Below are positions 1-11,745 of a DNA stretch of 64,000 nt, piece by piece. Every line of letters begins with the position of its first letter. Within the stretch, counting starts at the first letter, position 1. The notes beneath the pieces were generated by a model, which worked only from the letters and a program-made list of their open reading frames with translations, was not told the origin of the DNA and did no database searches. The translations under genes and the position numbers were made by a program. Source of the stretch: Calliopum simillimum (lineage: Eukaryota; Arthropoda; Insecta; Diptera; Lauxaniidae); NCBI GenBank assembly GCA_951812925.1, contig OX638370.1, positions 5,542,001 to 5,606,000 of the forward strand, in the 5' to 3' direction.

Positions 1-1209
1 AACAAAATAAAAATCTGTTCCGAAAAAAATACCCATAATACGCTGCTAAAGTAAAATTTTAATTCCAATTAGGATGCTTGTCCGTCTTGAAATTGGTGGA
101 ATTAAAACAAGTCAAGGAAAAACTGAAATTCAGCGTAGCTACTACTCTACTACTTACTACCTGTAGTCACTAACGCAACAACAACCAAAAATAAAAGTAC
201 TCTTTTTTCCACAAATAAAATAGCAGTAGCTATTGCAACGTTAGTAGTGAGGGAGCAAAGCACTTAAAATCATTCACTGCAGCGTAAAAACTGACAAAGA
301 CAAAGAGCAAAATGAGAGAGACAGAAATAAATGAAAAATCAGATATCATTCGTATTCATGCAAAAAAAGAAGACAACAATTGCTGCTGACAGAATTGCTG
401 TTCGCGAAAAAATGCAAAAATCGTGAATATCAGTGAAGGAAAATTAAAATCTAAGGAATTGGGAAGAAAAAAGTATTTACTGAAATGGAAAAGAAATGTC
501 TAAGAGAAAGTTTTTTGGCATTTTACTGAATTTAATTTTCATTAAAGTCACAGAAAACCTAAGAAACAACGTAATGTAATACTACTAGTTTCATCAAAAG
601 CCACATGAAATCATCAGCAACCTTCGGCTCTCCGGAAGTAAGCGTTTTATCGTCACAGCACGGGAAAAATCCGTGTCACAATTTTTACTCCACTAGTAGT
701 AAAGTAAAGATTTATTAAGACTTCTTTTGGTACAGTATTGTAGTAATATAGATTTGAATAAATATTACTTCAATGAAAAAACTTAGAACTATTTGTACTA
801 TTTTAATATTTTAAATAGGAAATCGCGGCTTGCTTAATTTATAAAATGATTGATAAAATATTTTTAAATTATTTGAATTGAACAGTGTTTGCTTCCGACA
901 CATAGACTATAACATGAGATGAAGTTATCTCTTATAAAACTTTAACTACTTAAAACTACCTTGTGTTAAAACTTAAATTAATATTTACAAATATTTACTA
1001 ATTTTTACACTGGTATTTAATTTTAAAATTTACAAAACTACTAGCAAACATTAAGTTTTAATTTTTTAAAATTTAATTTCAAACATAAATTACCTTACCT
1101 TATATAACCATTTTGAACTTATAATTTTTTTGTGTTTGAACGTTACAGTAAATATTATAAAAATATGTTACTATTTTGACTAGTAAAAATATTTATGTTT
1201 GGATATTTG
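1..1209. other. AT-rich non-coding DNA, no gene seen
   Basis: This stretch has very low GC, many stops in all frames and no recognisable domain, RNA or transposon end. A slightly less AT-rich part (about 120-350 and 600-680) has short purine runs and a small CGTCACAGCACGG-type patch, but nothing I can name. It is most simply intronic or intergenic. Confidence 0.6.
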
Positions 1210-1335
1210 GTAAATATACTAATTTTATACCTCTTCATCATATGAGCCAATAGTGCAGAGGATATGTTTCTATCTATCACACGGACGGACCACGGTTCGA
1301 ATCCTAGTACGGACAGTTTTATTTTTTTTTTTTTT
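1210..1335 (+). repeat. tRNA-derived SINE-like unit (A box/B box, poly-T tail)
   Basis: A perfect Pol III B box, GGTTCGAATCC, lies near 1293-1304. A degenerate A-box-like stretch (GCCAATAGTGCAGAGG) is about 45 bases upstream, and a long T run that can terminate Pol III follows directly. The leader ATACCTCTTCAT just upstream is shared with the tRNA-like unit at 11776. This marks a dispersed family, not a single tRNA gene. The T stem around the B box pairs at only about 3 of 5 positions, so a working tRNA is unlikely. I infer a tRNA-derived SINE or tRNA-like retrosequence. Confidence 0.5.
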
Positions 1336-1793
1336 GTTTTTTGTTTGAACTTTACAGTTCTTGTATGGTTATATTTTCGTTGTTTGCTTTTTTTTTTGTT
1401 TTTTTTGTATAAACTTTATAGTAAGGTATAAAGGGTGTATCGCATAAGGTGATACAGGTCTAGACTAAAAAACTTGCAATTGAGGGTTTGTCTTAATTGT
1501 ACCCCTGAAGAGTTATAGGGTTAAAAATGATTTTCTGGCTTGTTTTAGAAACAAAATCTTAAGAAAAAAAATTTATTTGCAAAACTTTTAGATAATTGTA
1601 CTAAAAGTGTATTGGATTTATAGGGTTTAAAAGGATTTCGCAAAGTTTTGGACCGTTAAAGTAGATATTTTAAATTTTTTTTTACTTTGGCGGCCATTTT
1701 AGTAAGATAAAATGTCGTATCAACATACTCTTTTGTATCTATTTTTTTTTAGAATCCTCGTTAAATTTCCTTTAATTTGGTAACACTTTTTTC

Positions 1794-1953
1794 ATACCAA
1801 TTTTTTTAATTGAGGTCAGAAAAAAATACTATTCGAAAACAATCCGTTAGAGGCTCCATTAGACAAAGGACAGCGCGTAGATATGCAGCGCAACGCATGC
1901 GAGTGTGTTACATAGAAAAGTTTTTTTTCCGACCTCATATTAAAAAGTTGGTA
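1794..1953. mobile_element. Foldback MITE, about 40-bp inverted ends
   Basis: The left end, beginning ATACCAA and continuing into a GAGGTCAGAAAAA stretch, is matched in inverted orientation by the right end finishing TTTTCCGACCTC and TTGGTAT. The core is about 80 bp, slightly CG-richer (GCGCAACGCATGCGAG). It has no coding capacity. The superfamily is not assignable because no clear target duplication is visible. Confidence 0.6.
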
Positions 1954-2210
1954 TTAAAAATTGTACTGCCGAATTAATGTTTTTAATTTCATAGAAATCG
2001 ATGCTGCCGGTGTAGCTGTAAGAAAAAATTGCCATTTGGAGCGTGGCACCCTCTACTTTTGTGCACTGAATCTCTTTACAACCTTTCAAAAAAAAAAAAA
2101 AAAAAATAAAAAAAAAAAAATCAAGCGATTACTATGGCATATAAGTAGGGACTGAACCTTTTTCGTTTGGCTATTTACATATACTAGAGTTCACTTTGTG
2201 GCCGAAATTC
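1954..2210. repeat. Truncated copy of the GTGGCACC tandem-type repeat
   Basis: The segment contains GCGTGGCACCCTCTACTTT, an A-rich tract, then AGGGACTGAACC followed by TTTCGTTTGGCTATTTA. The same ending recurs at 2905-2945. It looks like a shortened copy of the element described in the next entry, lying directly upstream in the same orientation. Confidence 0.45.
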
Positions 2211-2945
2211 GACCATTTCGATTTGACCATAAAATAAAGGAAAAAGTTTTTATACCCTTCCTTGTTCGATAGAACAAAAAAAGCTTTTAATATTATTCGT
2301 TAGGGTTCGGGTTATCTGCATCGGTGCAGCAGCGAAGTTGCAATATCGTTCTTTCCATTTAGAGGCGTGTAACTACTACTAAAGAGCAAACAGTTTTTGA
2401 TATCTTTCTATACCAAAATTCATAAAAATCAATCATGCTATCGTGCTATATAGTGCTAACTCGATATCTACACCAAATTTCATAAAAATCGTATGCGGTA
2501 TTTTCGCCGAGAGAGCGTTTTTTCCATTTAGGGGCGTGGCATTGCCCACTGAAAACACAATGGTCATGTTATCGTTCCTTAGTGCCAATCCTATCTCCAT
2601 ACCAAATTTCGTTGAAACCGACGCAGCGGTTTATCTGTGACCGTTTTTTCCATTTAGGGGCGTGGCACCGCCCACTGAAAAACACAATGGTCATATTATC
2701 GTTACTTAGTGCTAACCCTATCTCCATACCAAATTTCGTTAAAATCGATGCAGCGGCTTAGCTGTGAGAGCGTTTTTTCCATTTAAGGGCGTGGCACCGC
2801 CCACTTTAAAAAAATATAGTCCTATGCACTGCTCCTCATCACAACCTTTCCAACAAAAAAAAAAAAAACAAACAAGCAAATCGGTTGAGATTTAGGTATA
2901 GAAACAGGGACTGAACCGATTTCGTTTGCCTATTTATATATAGAT
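2211..2945. repeat. Non-autonomous element with about 127-bp tandem units
   Basis: The motif GGGGCGTGGCA recurs at about 2531, 2657 and 2786, with a diverged one at 2362. Each is followed by CCGCCCACT and by a segment with ATACCAAATTTC. Spacing is 126-129 bp between the best units. The block begins near TTTTTATACCC, the same opening seen in the mini-me-like elements elsewhere in this window, and ends CTATTTATATATAG. I infer a second, related family of tandem-unit non-autonomous elements, perhaps Helentron-associated. It encodes nothing. Confidence 0.5.
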
Positions 2946-3324
2946 GTATGTAGAGTATAGTCCCCTAAATCCTTCGAAAGTTGCTCGGAATTTCGTTCCA
3001 AGAGCCAGATAGATTTATTTCGTTTTATATGGATTTTGAGCTGCTTAATCCAAATCTGCAATTTATTTATCCAAAACTTCTGCAGTTTTGGAGATATTCT
3101 CCATTCATGGTGGAAAACTAAAAAAAATAAAATAATAAAATTCTAATCTCCAAACTACGAAATTTACGGAGAAAGTAATTGGAAATTCGGATTTCATATA
3201 CAACGATGAACAATTTAAATTTTTCAGTTTCAATTGTTCTCTGAAATAGATCAAAACTTACAAAATTTAGCTTTTTTTTTGCTTGGAAAATGACACTTAG
3301 AGCAACTTTAATTTCTTTCATACA

Positions 3325-3566
3325 AATCTGAATCGCTTTATTTTGGTGTCATAAAACAAATGTCAAAAGTATACATCGAGATCACTGCCGCATAGAAAGT
3401 TATTCAGTTCTAAAAGTCGGAACATATACTTCTACAGACAAATGATAGTCTATAATTTTGTATCGCATATAATTTCTTATAATGCAAATGTCTTTTTTAT
3501 GCGTCAGTGATCTTGGTGTCAATTTTTGGCATTTGTTTCAAAACACCAAAATAAATTGATTCCAAT
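3325..3566. mobile_element. Foldback MITE, about 75-bp arms
   Basis: The left arm contains TTTATTTTGGTGTC, AAACAAATGTCAAAA and GAGATCACTG. The right arm carries the inverted counterpart (CAGTGATCTTGGTG, ATTTGTTTCAAAACACC, AAAATAAATTGATTCC). The arms are diverged at roughly one position in six and flank about 90 bp of AT-rich core. There is no ORF and no secure target duplication. Confidence 0.55.
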
Positions 3567-3849
3567 TAGAAAAATGCTGGCTCCAAATTTTCCGAGTAGA
3601 AATTTCTTTATTGTCAAATTTTACCGGATTAAAATGCCACTTGCAAGAGTAGATAAGAACAATATCAAAAATTATTCAAAGTTAATAATATTTTGAGTTA
3701 AAATATATATAATAATACCTCTGTGAATATTAATAGCTAATTAGTAAATTAGTAAATTAATTTGTATGATTTTTATTGAAATTTGACTTTAATTAGCGAT
3801 TATTACGATTAAAAAATAAGGTAAACAAAAGCACAGCAACATATGCATA

Positions 3850-4440
3850 TCTACAGCAACATGTTGACAATGCGCCCACAGCAGCATTTCATGGAAAACA
3901 CAACAACAAACAAAACGCAACATTTCGCTGCTGCGCACAAACAACAAATCACAAGAGAAAGAGAGCGAGAGTGCAGAAAAGCGTGGAACCTAACGGAGCG
4001 CACACAACAAATCAACGCTCACTATGTTCAACGTACGCAATTCATAAATTTGAAAAATCCAATCATTTCAGTGTTGCCGGAATATTCAAACGAATTGGTA
4101 GTTACAACGCGCGTGTTGTATGTTACTTGTGTGTGTTGCATGCAAATACTGAACGAAAAAAAAGAAATTAATTTTTTTTTTGATGAAAATTCATTTGAAA
4201 AACGATATGATAAATGAAAATGCGAAACGTAACGAATTAAAATGCATGGTAACGGAAATGTAAATTTCGTCGCGTCGTCGTAACGCAGCAACGTAGTAGA
4301 GTCGTTACGCGTTTTTCGCGCTACGTGTGTTTGTTTGCGTTGCGTTGTCCTTGCGTTATTACCGCAGGTGGAAATTCGATATACTCGAAGAGTTCATACA
4401 GAGAATTATACGCGGGTGTCAGTGATTTTTGTGAAAAAAA
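3850..4440 (+). promoter_or_regulatory. Candidate promoter: GAGA- and CpG-rich patch
   Basis: This patch stands out from its AT-rich surroundings. It has a GAGA-type run (AGAGAAAGAGAGCGAGAG, about 3953-3971). It also has a dense CpG segment at 4260-4345 (CGTCGCGTCGTCGTAACG, GTTACGCGTTTTTCGCGC). A TCAGTG initiator-like sequence sits at 4419-4424. I see no matching downstream promoter element. Flies lack CpG islands in the vertebrate sense, so the CpG content alone proves little. It could be the promoter and first non-coding exon of the gene whose coding start is at 25377, but that link is inference. Confidence 0.3.
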
Positions 4441-5199
4441 GGAGCTGAAAATTTAAAAAGTTGTGCGGAGAATTTTAGAGAAAAATAAAAAAAGGATATA
4501 TTTTTATTATTATTTTGCCAAATATAACAACAACAAACGTACGCAAATGTGTAAATGTTGATTTGTGTTATCCTTTTTTTGTAACTGTTTCAAAACAGCA
4601 AGATGTGTTCACGTCCATGTGTTCATTATTGAAGGATTAAAGCATAAATTGTATGTAAATAACAGAGGATAACAAGTTAAATGCCTACCACAGCCATTAT
4701 CCTTCTCAACGTAATGGTGTGCACAAAATAAAAAGGATTAAAATTTTTGTATAGAAGTCAACAAACAAAAGGAAAGCACACAAAAAGGATTAAATGCGAC
4801 TGCTATAGAAAATGTAATTACATTTCCATTTGTAAAAAACAATTTTCACATTTGAATGAAAAAACATTTTAATGCCGTAATTATGTCAGTTATTAAGTAT
4901 TGTTATAAAGTTATTAAGAGGACATTATTATTGTAGGTACAATACCTCTATGGAAATGCAGTAATTGAATGTTAATTTATGCAAGAAATTTTGTGAGAAT
5001 GTTAAGGTTTAAATTTTGAAATTTCACTGAACTAACGGAGTTTAAATGATTTGGAATTTTCTTAAAGAGTTTCTAGCTGAAATAGAGCGGTATCGAATTT
5101 AAATTTTGTATTCTACAGGTTTTACACCCCAAAAATGGCTTAGTTTTGAAATCAAATTAACCTTATAGACTAGTCAAATTAATGACTCGTCATATGTGA
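4441..5199. other. AT-rich non-coding DNA
   Basis: There is no ORF, transposon end or RNA gene that I recognise. The only regularity is a recurring AAAGGATTA or AAAGGATA heptamer-like motif (4490, 4632, 4733, 4785), too short to interpret. Confidence 0.5.
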
Positions 5200-5565
5200 T
5201 ATTTTCAATAATTCCAAGGTACAAAAAACCTATACCAATTGATAGAGAATTTTCCTACGAACAATATATCAACTCGCAATTTTTCCAGAAAATTATGTAA
5301 ATTGGGTTTTCCACGTGTAGCGCACAATATGTAAATATGTAAAAATATTTTGTATCTGGATCGAGGATATATGTAGGCATAATATAATCAAATATTTATT
5401 AAATTGGAAAAATCGAAATTTTTTTTACTTGCGCCCTTCACGTGCAAAACCTCAATTTACATAATTTCCCGAAAAAATTGCGGGGAACCATTTTGAAATG
5501 TTGTTCAGGGGAAAATTCTCTATCGATTAGTATAGGTTTTATGTACCTTGGAATTATTGGAAATA
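5200..5565. mobile_element. Foldback MITE, about 125-bp arms
   Basis: The left arm begins TTCAATAATTCCAAGGTAC and continues through AACCTATACC and GATAGAGAATTTTCC. The right arm repeats all of this in inverted order, ending GTACCTTGGAATTATTGG. The arms extend inward to the CACGTG-containing segments at about 5312 and 5443. Identity is roughly 80-85 percent by eye, and the spacer is about 110 bp. No transposase is present. Confidence 0.65.
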
Positions 5566-5807
5566 GTTCAGATTGGAGTAAAAAACCTGCATAAAGCTTG
5601 CCCTCTCGATGGCGTCAACGTTTTAATAACACAATCAATTCTTTTCGTAGTAAGGTTCTCCAGCTTAAGTCTAATGAAAATAATATAAAATATATAGATA
5701 AAAATCAGTGGTTAGGTTCCTTAGGTAGTAGTTTAAACTCTTAATACTAAAATTATGTATTATCAGAGATAATAATTATTTGAATAATTTTTCAATGAAA
5801 AGTTGTT

Positions 5808-6181
5808 TTTAAATAAGAGTCTGTCTATACGGGGCGTTCCGCGTACGCGAAAACTCCTCTCTCTCTCTCAATTTACTCAATTAGCGTACGCGAAATCCAG
5901 TGAAGTTTTTTCCCCCGGGACGCATCTTCGTTACAACAGTAATTTTACATTTAAGTAGGGGTAAGTGGGCGGCCTGCGGCCGCAGCTCAGGATTTAAACC
6001 CGTCAGACATCCAACGCCGGCTTCGCGGCGGCCTTCGGCCGCGGATCAGTACATAAATTAATCAAGTTCCCCGGGGGAAAAAACTTCACTGGATTTCGCG
6101 TACGCTAATTGAGTAAATTGAGCGAGAGAGAAGAGTTTTCGCGTACGCGGAACGCCCCGTATAGACATTTCCTTTAAATAA
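5808..6181. mobile_element. Foldback MITE with CpG-rich core and 9-bp target duplication
   Basis: Two arms of about 100 bp (5817-5919 and 6069-6172) are almost perfect inverted copies: TGTCTATACGGGGCGTTCC, GCGTACGCGAAA, then CCAGTGAAG leading to CCCCCGGG. The sequence TTTAAATAA flanks the element on both sides at equal distance (5808-5816 and 6173-6181). The core of about 150 bp is strongly GC/CpG-rich and made of nested palindromes (GCGGCCTGCGGCCGC, CGGCGGCCTTCGGCCGCGG). A 9-bp duplication with long inverted ends is typical of Mutator-like or foldback elements. The superfamily is inference. Confidence 0.75.
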
Positions 6182-6413
6182 TGCAGAATTTTACAGTGGG
6201 GCTTGGGAGCTCCTATTTATGATTTTACACAGTTTTCTTTTTTCTATCAAGTCAGGATTTTGAGTTATCTTTGTTTCAAACTCTGAAAAGCACTGTGCAC
6301 AACCAAATAGCGTAGGTACTTTCAGGATATAGTGTAATTTGTATTAGCCAAAAATCGAATTGCCATGATTTTCCTCTTAAAACTTTACCTCTTTACTATT
6401 CCGTTTGTATCAT

Positions 6414-7018
6414 TTAGGGTATTAATTAAACCGTGTAAACTATTAAACGCGTAAGTTCGAAAAGCTTACGAGTTTGCCCGCACCCTTATAGAAACTTTTA
6501 AAAAAGTGCGTAAATCACCTGTTTGACAGTTTGAAAAGTAACTACTACCTTCTACAGTTTTTTTGTTATGTTGAAAACAGCTGTTTTTTTTGACTACAGT
6601 TTATCTGTGCTTGTGTTAGCACATTCTGAGAAACGTATTGAAAAGCAACAAAAAATGTGCTTATTTTATCACAAATAAATAAATGCGTTTAAGACAAGCA
6701 CAGATAAACTGTCGTCAAAAACACAGCTTCTATTAATTTTTCCTTTTTTGTTGCTTTTTGCAATCCTGTTGCTTGAAATTCGCTTTTGTTTTTCTTTTTC
6801 CTTTGAAATATATTTTTACTTTTGCTTTTTTGAAATAAATTTATAAATTACATACGCGATATTTCTAATAACTGCTAGTTGATACATTAAAAGTTCAATG
6901 AACGGCAACACTTTCATCTCGAAAACTACGTTCCATACAATTTCTGACTATTCTTTCACGAGGCTCGAAAACTTTACGAGGTTTTCGAGGCTTTTACACG
7001 TTTTCAGGAATACCCTAA
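6414..7018. mobile_element. Foldback element with TTAGGGTATT ends
   Basis: The ends TTAGGGTATT (left) and AATACCCTAA (right) are inverted copies. Similarity continues inward over a CGTGTAAA motif and a CTTACGAG-type motif. A second, tighter hairpin lies inside (see 6577-6729). There is no coding frame. Arms are diverged, so the element is old. Confidence 0.5.
6577..6729. repeat. Inner inverted repeat (hairpin)
   Basis: AGCTGTTTTT, GACTACAGTTTATCTGTG and CTTGTGTTA at the left are matched in inverted form by AAGACAAGCACAGATAAACTG and the following AAAACACAGCTT at the right. Arms are about 45 bp with a 60-bp loop. It may be a separate small MITE nested inside the TTAGGGTATT element. Confidence 0.6.
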
Positions 7019-9450
7019 TAACTTCATGAGCTATCATCTATTGAATACAGGCAACTCAATCCCATAAAAATATAATTTATATGGAATTGAGTTACTTTTT
7101 TTTTTTCATTCAACGATTACTCCAAAAGTAATTATTCTTTTGGAGAATTTAATAGGTGAAGTTTAATTAATAAAAATATGGCTAACCGATACCTTTGCCA
7201 AATATCAATTACCCCTTTTACTGTTAATGTGACAAGGCTTCAAGAATGACACGAAACAGCGATTTTTAACTTTGAAGCAGAATATCTTAGGATAGAAAAA
7301 AAAACCAAGTTCAAATTCGTATATAAGAAGTCTCACGCCTTCGTGTAGATTACCAGAATCGAAAACCCTTGTAGGACTGTGTAATTATTACAATAACAGC
7401 CAATCAACTTTAACTAGTTATCATCCCTGATTAAACCTGCGATAAAATTTGCTAGCAATATGCTTTGGCGTTTTGTTTGGATATACATAAGTAAAATCAT
7501 ATTTTTTAACTGGATTTTTCTCAAAAACTTTACATTGCAAATAAGGAAAAAAGTTTCCGTTTTTGACCAAAAGTCCATGACGCTATAAAATTTGCTTGAA
7601 ATATGACCTTTGACCTTATTTTTTTTTGTAAAAAATTTATAAAAAATCAAATTTTCAAAGGATTTTTGTCAGATCTTGTTCAAATTAGCTTGAAATTTGG
7701 GATAAGACTCAAACTACCCCAAAAGAAAAGTTAAATAAAAAAAATAAAAAATGGAAAATAAGGCTAAATCTTAACGCTACAACTTCGAACATTTTTTAGC
7801 GAAAGCCATTAAAATCGGTGGTTTATTTGGTAGTTTAAGTTGGCTAAAGTCACCTTCTATTTATTACTACCATTCAAAACAGATTCTAAACAATTCCTTC
7901 CATTAAGGTTCATTAATTTTAGGGTAAACGAAACTTACATGGGAAAAACAGCTAATTGGGATATGCGTGACGATGACATAGTAATTAGCAGTTTACTTCA
8001 GCGAGTTTTTTTTTAGCAGAATACCTTGAACTTATGACGAAGAATGTCTGATCCCATAAATACTTAATTCTTAATATTGATTGTTGGACAATCACAAATT
8101 TTACTCCGCTTTCCTGAAATAAGAGATAACGACTTAAAAACCGAAAGTCTCTAACTATATCTTGTAGGATTTTCTGTAGATTTTATTATGTATTTGTAGA
8201 TTCACTGCTATTTTCGAAAGAAAGAACCACTATCCAAAAATATGATCTTCTAAAAGTTGGCGTTTCACTTATATAATTGCGCCCATTTTCCGTTCACCGC
8301 ATTATATTTATGTTTGGCATATACCTACCAAATTTTGTTAAATAGCTTATAAATCTTGCGAGATATATATACCTATAAGGTTGGATCTATTGATTGGTAT
8401 TTCTTATATAATTATCAACCTATAATCAAATGCAGAATGTTTAGAATATGTCAATCTTAACTTGATTTTCTCTTTTTTTGTAGCTTTCTTGCCAAATTTC
8501 GTAGCAAAGAATAATGTCCCTTATTTATCCTGTGGAGCAACACATATAAAGGTTGTTTAAGCTTTGATTTTGTAATTTCGTTGTCACTGTTGATTTCTCC
8601 AGCAAAAGTTTGGCATTACCATAAGAAGTAAAAAGTTCTACTGCTTTTGACTGCGCTCTTTAATTTTGCTTCATTTAATAAAAAGTTGCAAAATTTTAAT
8701 TAAAAAAGAAAACACAAAATTTATAAACTTCTTTCCTCCGGCTTTTGAATTTTGTCATTTTTTGCTCAGCAAAAATGTGGAAAACAATAAAAACTAAAAA
8801 GACGAAAAATATTAAAAAAGTTACAACTTTGCAATTTTTGTTTAACCTACTTTGCTGCTGTGTTCTTACTTTGACCCAGATTTTCATCTTTTTTATTTTT
8901 TTTTTTGCAAAGAGGACATTTGTCATCCTTAATTTATGCTGTATGTCAGTTGTTATTTCCTGTAGTTAAATGAAACTGCTGCTATTTTAAAAAATTTTTG
9001 GTAACAAAATTTTTCTCTCAAAATGTTGCTTTGTTGTTTTCTTGTTATTTAATTTAACAGAAACAATCCCTGCTTGCAGCACATGTTTAACATTTGTCAC
9101 GCTTAATTTATGTCTGGCACTCTCACACTCGGTCAAGTAATCCCGCTGGTATTTTTGACACTCTATAAATTGCGTCACCTAAGTTACTAAGTAGTAGAAG
9201 TCTAAGTCAAATAAGTACACTAGTTATGCAGAACATAGAGAATTTAGGGGAAGCTATGCAAATGCTGAGATTTTTTGAATTGGGCTGAGCTACAATTTCT
9301 GAAGCCTACATGTTATGATAAAATTTTGATGTCTTTTCAAAAGTACATATATTTTGCCCCTACTGAATTCAAAGAAATAAACTTAATATAACTCGACTAT
9401 AAACTTAATTTTAGATATGGAGCCATATCACTGTTTGCTCTGTCTTACTT
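7019..9450. other. AT-rich non-coding DNA, nothing recognised
   Basis: Frames longer than 60 codons here are low complexity (Lys/Phe/Ile rich, arising from A and T runs) and lack any domain. I see no transposon ends or RNA genes. Confidence 0.5.
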
Positions 9451-9581
9451 ACCTTGTTTATACGACGCTTTCGTTCGTATTAACTGGAACCGTGTTATTT
9501 GAATACGCACCTTTTAACACCACTTAATCCTTAACTAGTTATCGAAACTTTGATCGAATCAAAGCGTTGTATAAACAAGGT
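9451..9581. mobile_element. Small palindromic MITE, ends ACCTTGTTTATAC
   Basis: The left end ACCTTGTTTATACGACGCTTT is matched in inverted orientation by AAAGCGTTGTATAAACAAGGT at the right, with one mismatch over about 21 bp and weaker similarity further in. The total is 131 bp. There is no coding capacity and no clear duplication at the target. Confidence 0.6.
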
Positions 9582-11303
9582 GACTGTTCACTCCCGCTCA
9601 CTCTTTGCTCTATCTCACTGCTTGCATTTTTCTCACATCTTTTTTTTGTATGTCTTATTTAAGTAAGCAAGAAAGACCCACAGATACCCTAAATATTTAA
9701 CCTTTTAAAGCATTTTATACATAATTGTTATATCTCGCGTGCAAAAGAAAAAATTAATTCCTTGGAAAAGCGCTCAAATTATTATAAACAATAAATATTT
9801 ACGCTGTTGACTTGTGTAACTTATCATTTTCTTAAGCCGCTTAGCGTTCTACTCCTACCGTACCTTCTGTCGGCTAATGTTTCTTAAGTAAATAGAGCGC
9901 CGCCCTGTAAGGACTATGTTTTTTTTATTTAATTTTTCATTTCCATTTGGTGCTGCCATAATCCTGTCATATTATAATTGTCCTTGCAGCGCTGCTCTTG
10001 TTGTTTTTTTTATTATTTTAAGTAGTCGCCGGCGTTAAACTGTATAACGTCTGGTTTCATTAACAATTTCAGAGTATCTACTCGAACCTTCATACATACC
10101 TAACGACAGACATGTGGGCTACAGTTATTATTGCAATAACAACAAGAGAATTTTTCTAAAAACAAAAATCTTAGTTCACGCGTTCACAGCACACACAGGT
10201 CAACTCGTGCAAACTAACAAACAGGCGAAAGATAGCACACAGTGTGTTGGCAAATTGATAGGAAACATAAGTGGAGGAAAATTGTTAGAAAAAAAGGTGA
10301 ATTACGATTTTAACTGGTAAAGCAAAGAAGTTTCGTGCATTAAGAAAATCAAAAATAAAAATCTTAAGATTCAATATACATATGGGACATTCCATGTCAA
10401 CCAAAACACCGTTCTCTACAGAAGTAAAAGCAATGAAAAAATACGTTTAAGGTCTCAAAAATGTTCGTATACTCAAGAGCTTTCGAATAAACGTTAGAAA
10501 TTTTTTGGAACATTTCGAAATTCAAAATGGCGACTATAATTAGAAATTAAAAAAAAAATAGTTTTCTGTAAAAAATTCCACGAAATTTCCTATAAGATTT
10601 TCTAACACTATTTTTCTGAAACAGTAACCCTTAGCGAGATATTTGCAAAAAACTGATTTTTGTAACCTTTGACCTTGAATAAATTTTTATGCGAACACGA
10701 TTTCGCAATGGAATTTTCACAGTTTAGTTTTCATGCATAAATAAAGATTTTTTTTTTTTGGTGAAAGAAAAGAAAAGATGAAAGAATGAAAAATGTCCTA
10801 CCCGTAACCTTCTTTTACCAAACTCAGTAATCCCTATTCATTTACAAAAAATAACTTTTTCTTTTTAACCATGTTTAAAAATAGAACAATTTTTGATCGT
10901 TATATTAAGGAAAATGTCACACCCACAACATTTTGTTTTAATTAGAATACCCCATAAATTATAGAAAAAATTTACCATCCGTAAAAAGGAAAACTTTTCT
11001 CACCCATGTTTGCGAATTAAACACTTCGTGGTCGTAATTTAAAAAACAATGTCTCACCCGTAACGTGTTTTTGTTTTTTTGAATTAAGAAACCTTTTAAA
11101 ATAAATATAAATTAATGCTTTTAATAATCTGACAATAGACTGTAATACAATTTATTTAATATTTTCTTTGTACGCGTGTATCCTTTAGCTGCATGTGTAG
11201 CACAAATTTATCATTCATAACCCAAGAGGAAAAATTTCTAGCGCTTCTGATCCAAGCACTTCAAAAGTGCTTGTCCCCATAGAAATTTAGAAGCACTATC
11301 ACA
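9582..11303. other. Non-coding, with a diverged CACCCGTAAC repeat
   Basis: This is mostly AT-rich and unannotatable. Between about 10790 and 11065 a motif of the form ATGTCTCACCCGTAACG recurs in degraded form (near 10795, 10914, 10998 and 11050). This suggests an old tandem repeat of about 100 bp. No gene is visible. Confidence 0.45.
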
Positions 11304-11745
11304 ATGATTTTTTATAAGGCTGCAGTAAGAACAACGTGAGTTCGAACCCAGCCCGAGAGATTTTTTTTTTTACTTTTTTTTACTTTTTTTTGCTTTATTT
11401 TTTTTTTTAATTAAATATTTTTTATTCAACATCTTTTATTTCACTTTTCTATTTTCCTTTCTCTTATTAATTTACTTTTGTTTAACCAAATTGAAATTGA
11501 TTACACAATGATTCCATATAAGGCTGCAGTAAGAACAACGTGTGTTCGAACCCAGCCCGGGTGAATTTTTTTTTTCGTTTTTTTATTTGTTTTTGCTTTA
11601 TTTTTTTTTTTTATTAAAATATTTTTTATTCAACCTTTTTTATTTCACTTTTCTATTTTAATTTCTCATTTTTATTTACTTTTGCTTACTTGAATTGAAA
11701 CTGATTGCACAATGATTCTATGTAATGCTGCAGGACAACATTTGC
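11304..11745. repeat. Tandem duplication, about 205-bp unit
   Basis: ATAAGGCTGCAGTAAGAAC followed by GTTCGAACCCAGCCC and a T-rich tract occurs at about 11316 and again at about 11517. A third unit starts at about 11717 and is interrupted by the tRNA-like segment. TTCGAACCC resembles the core of a Pol III B box, so the unit may descend from a tRNA-like SINE. Confidence 0.55.
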
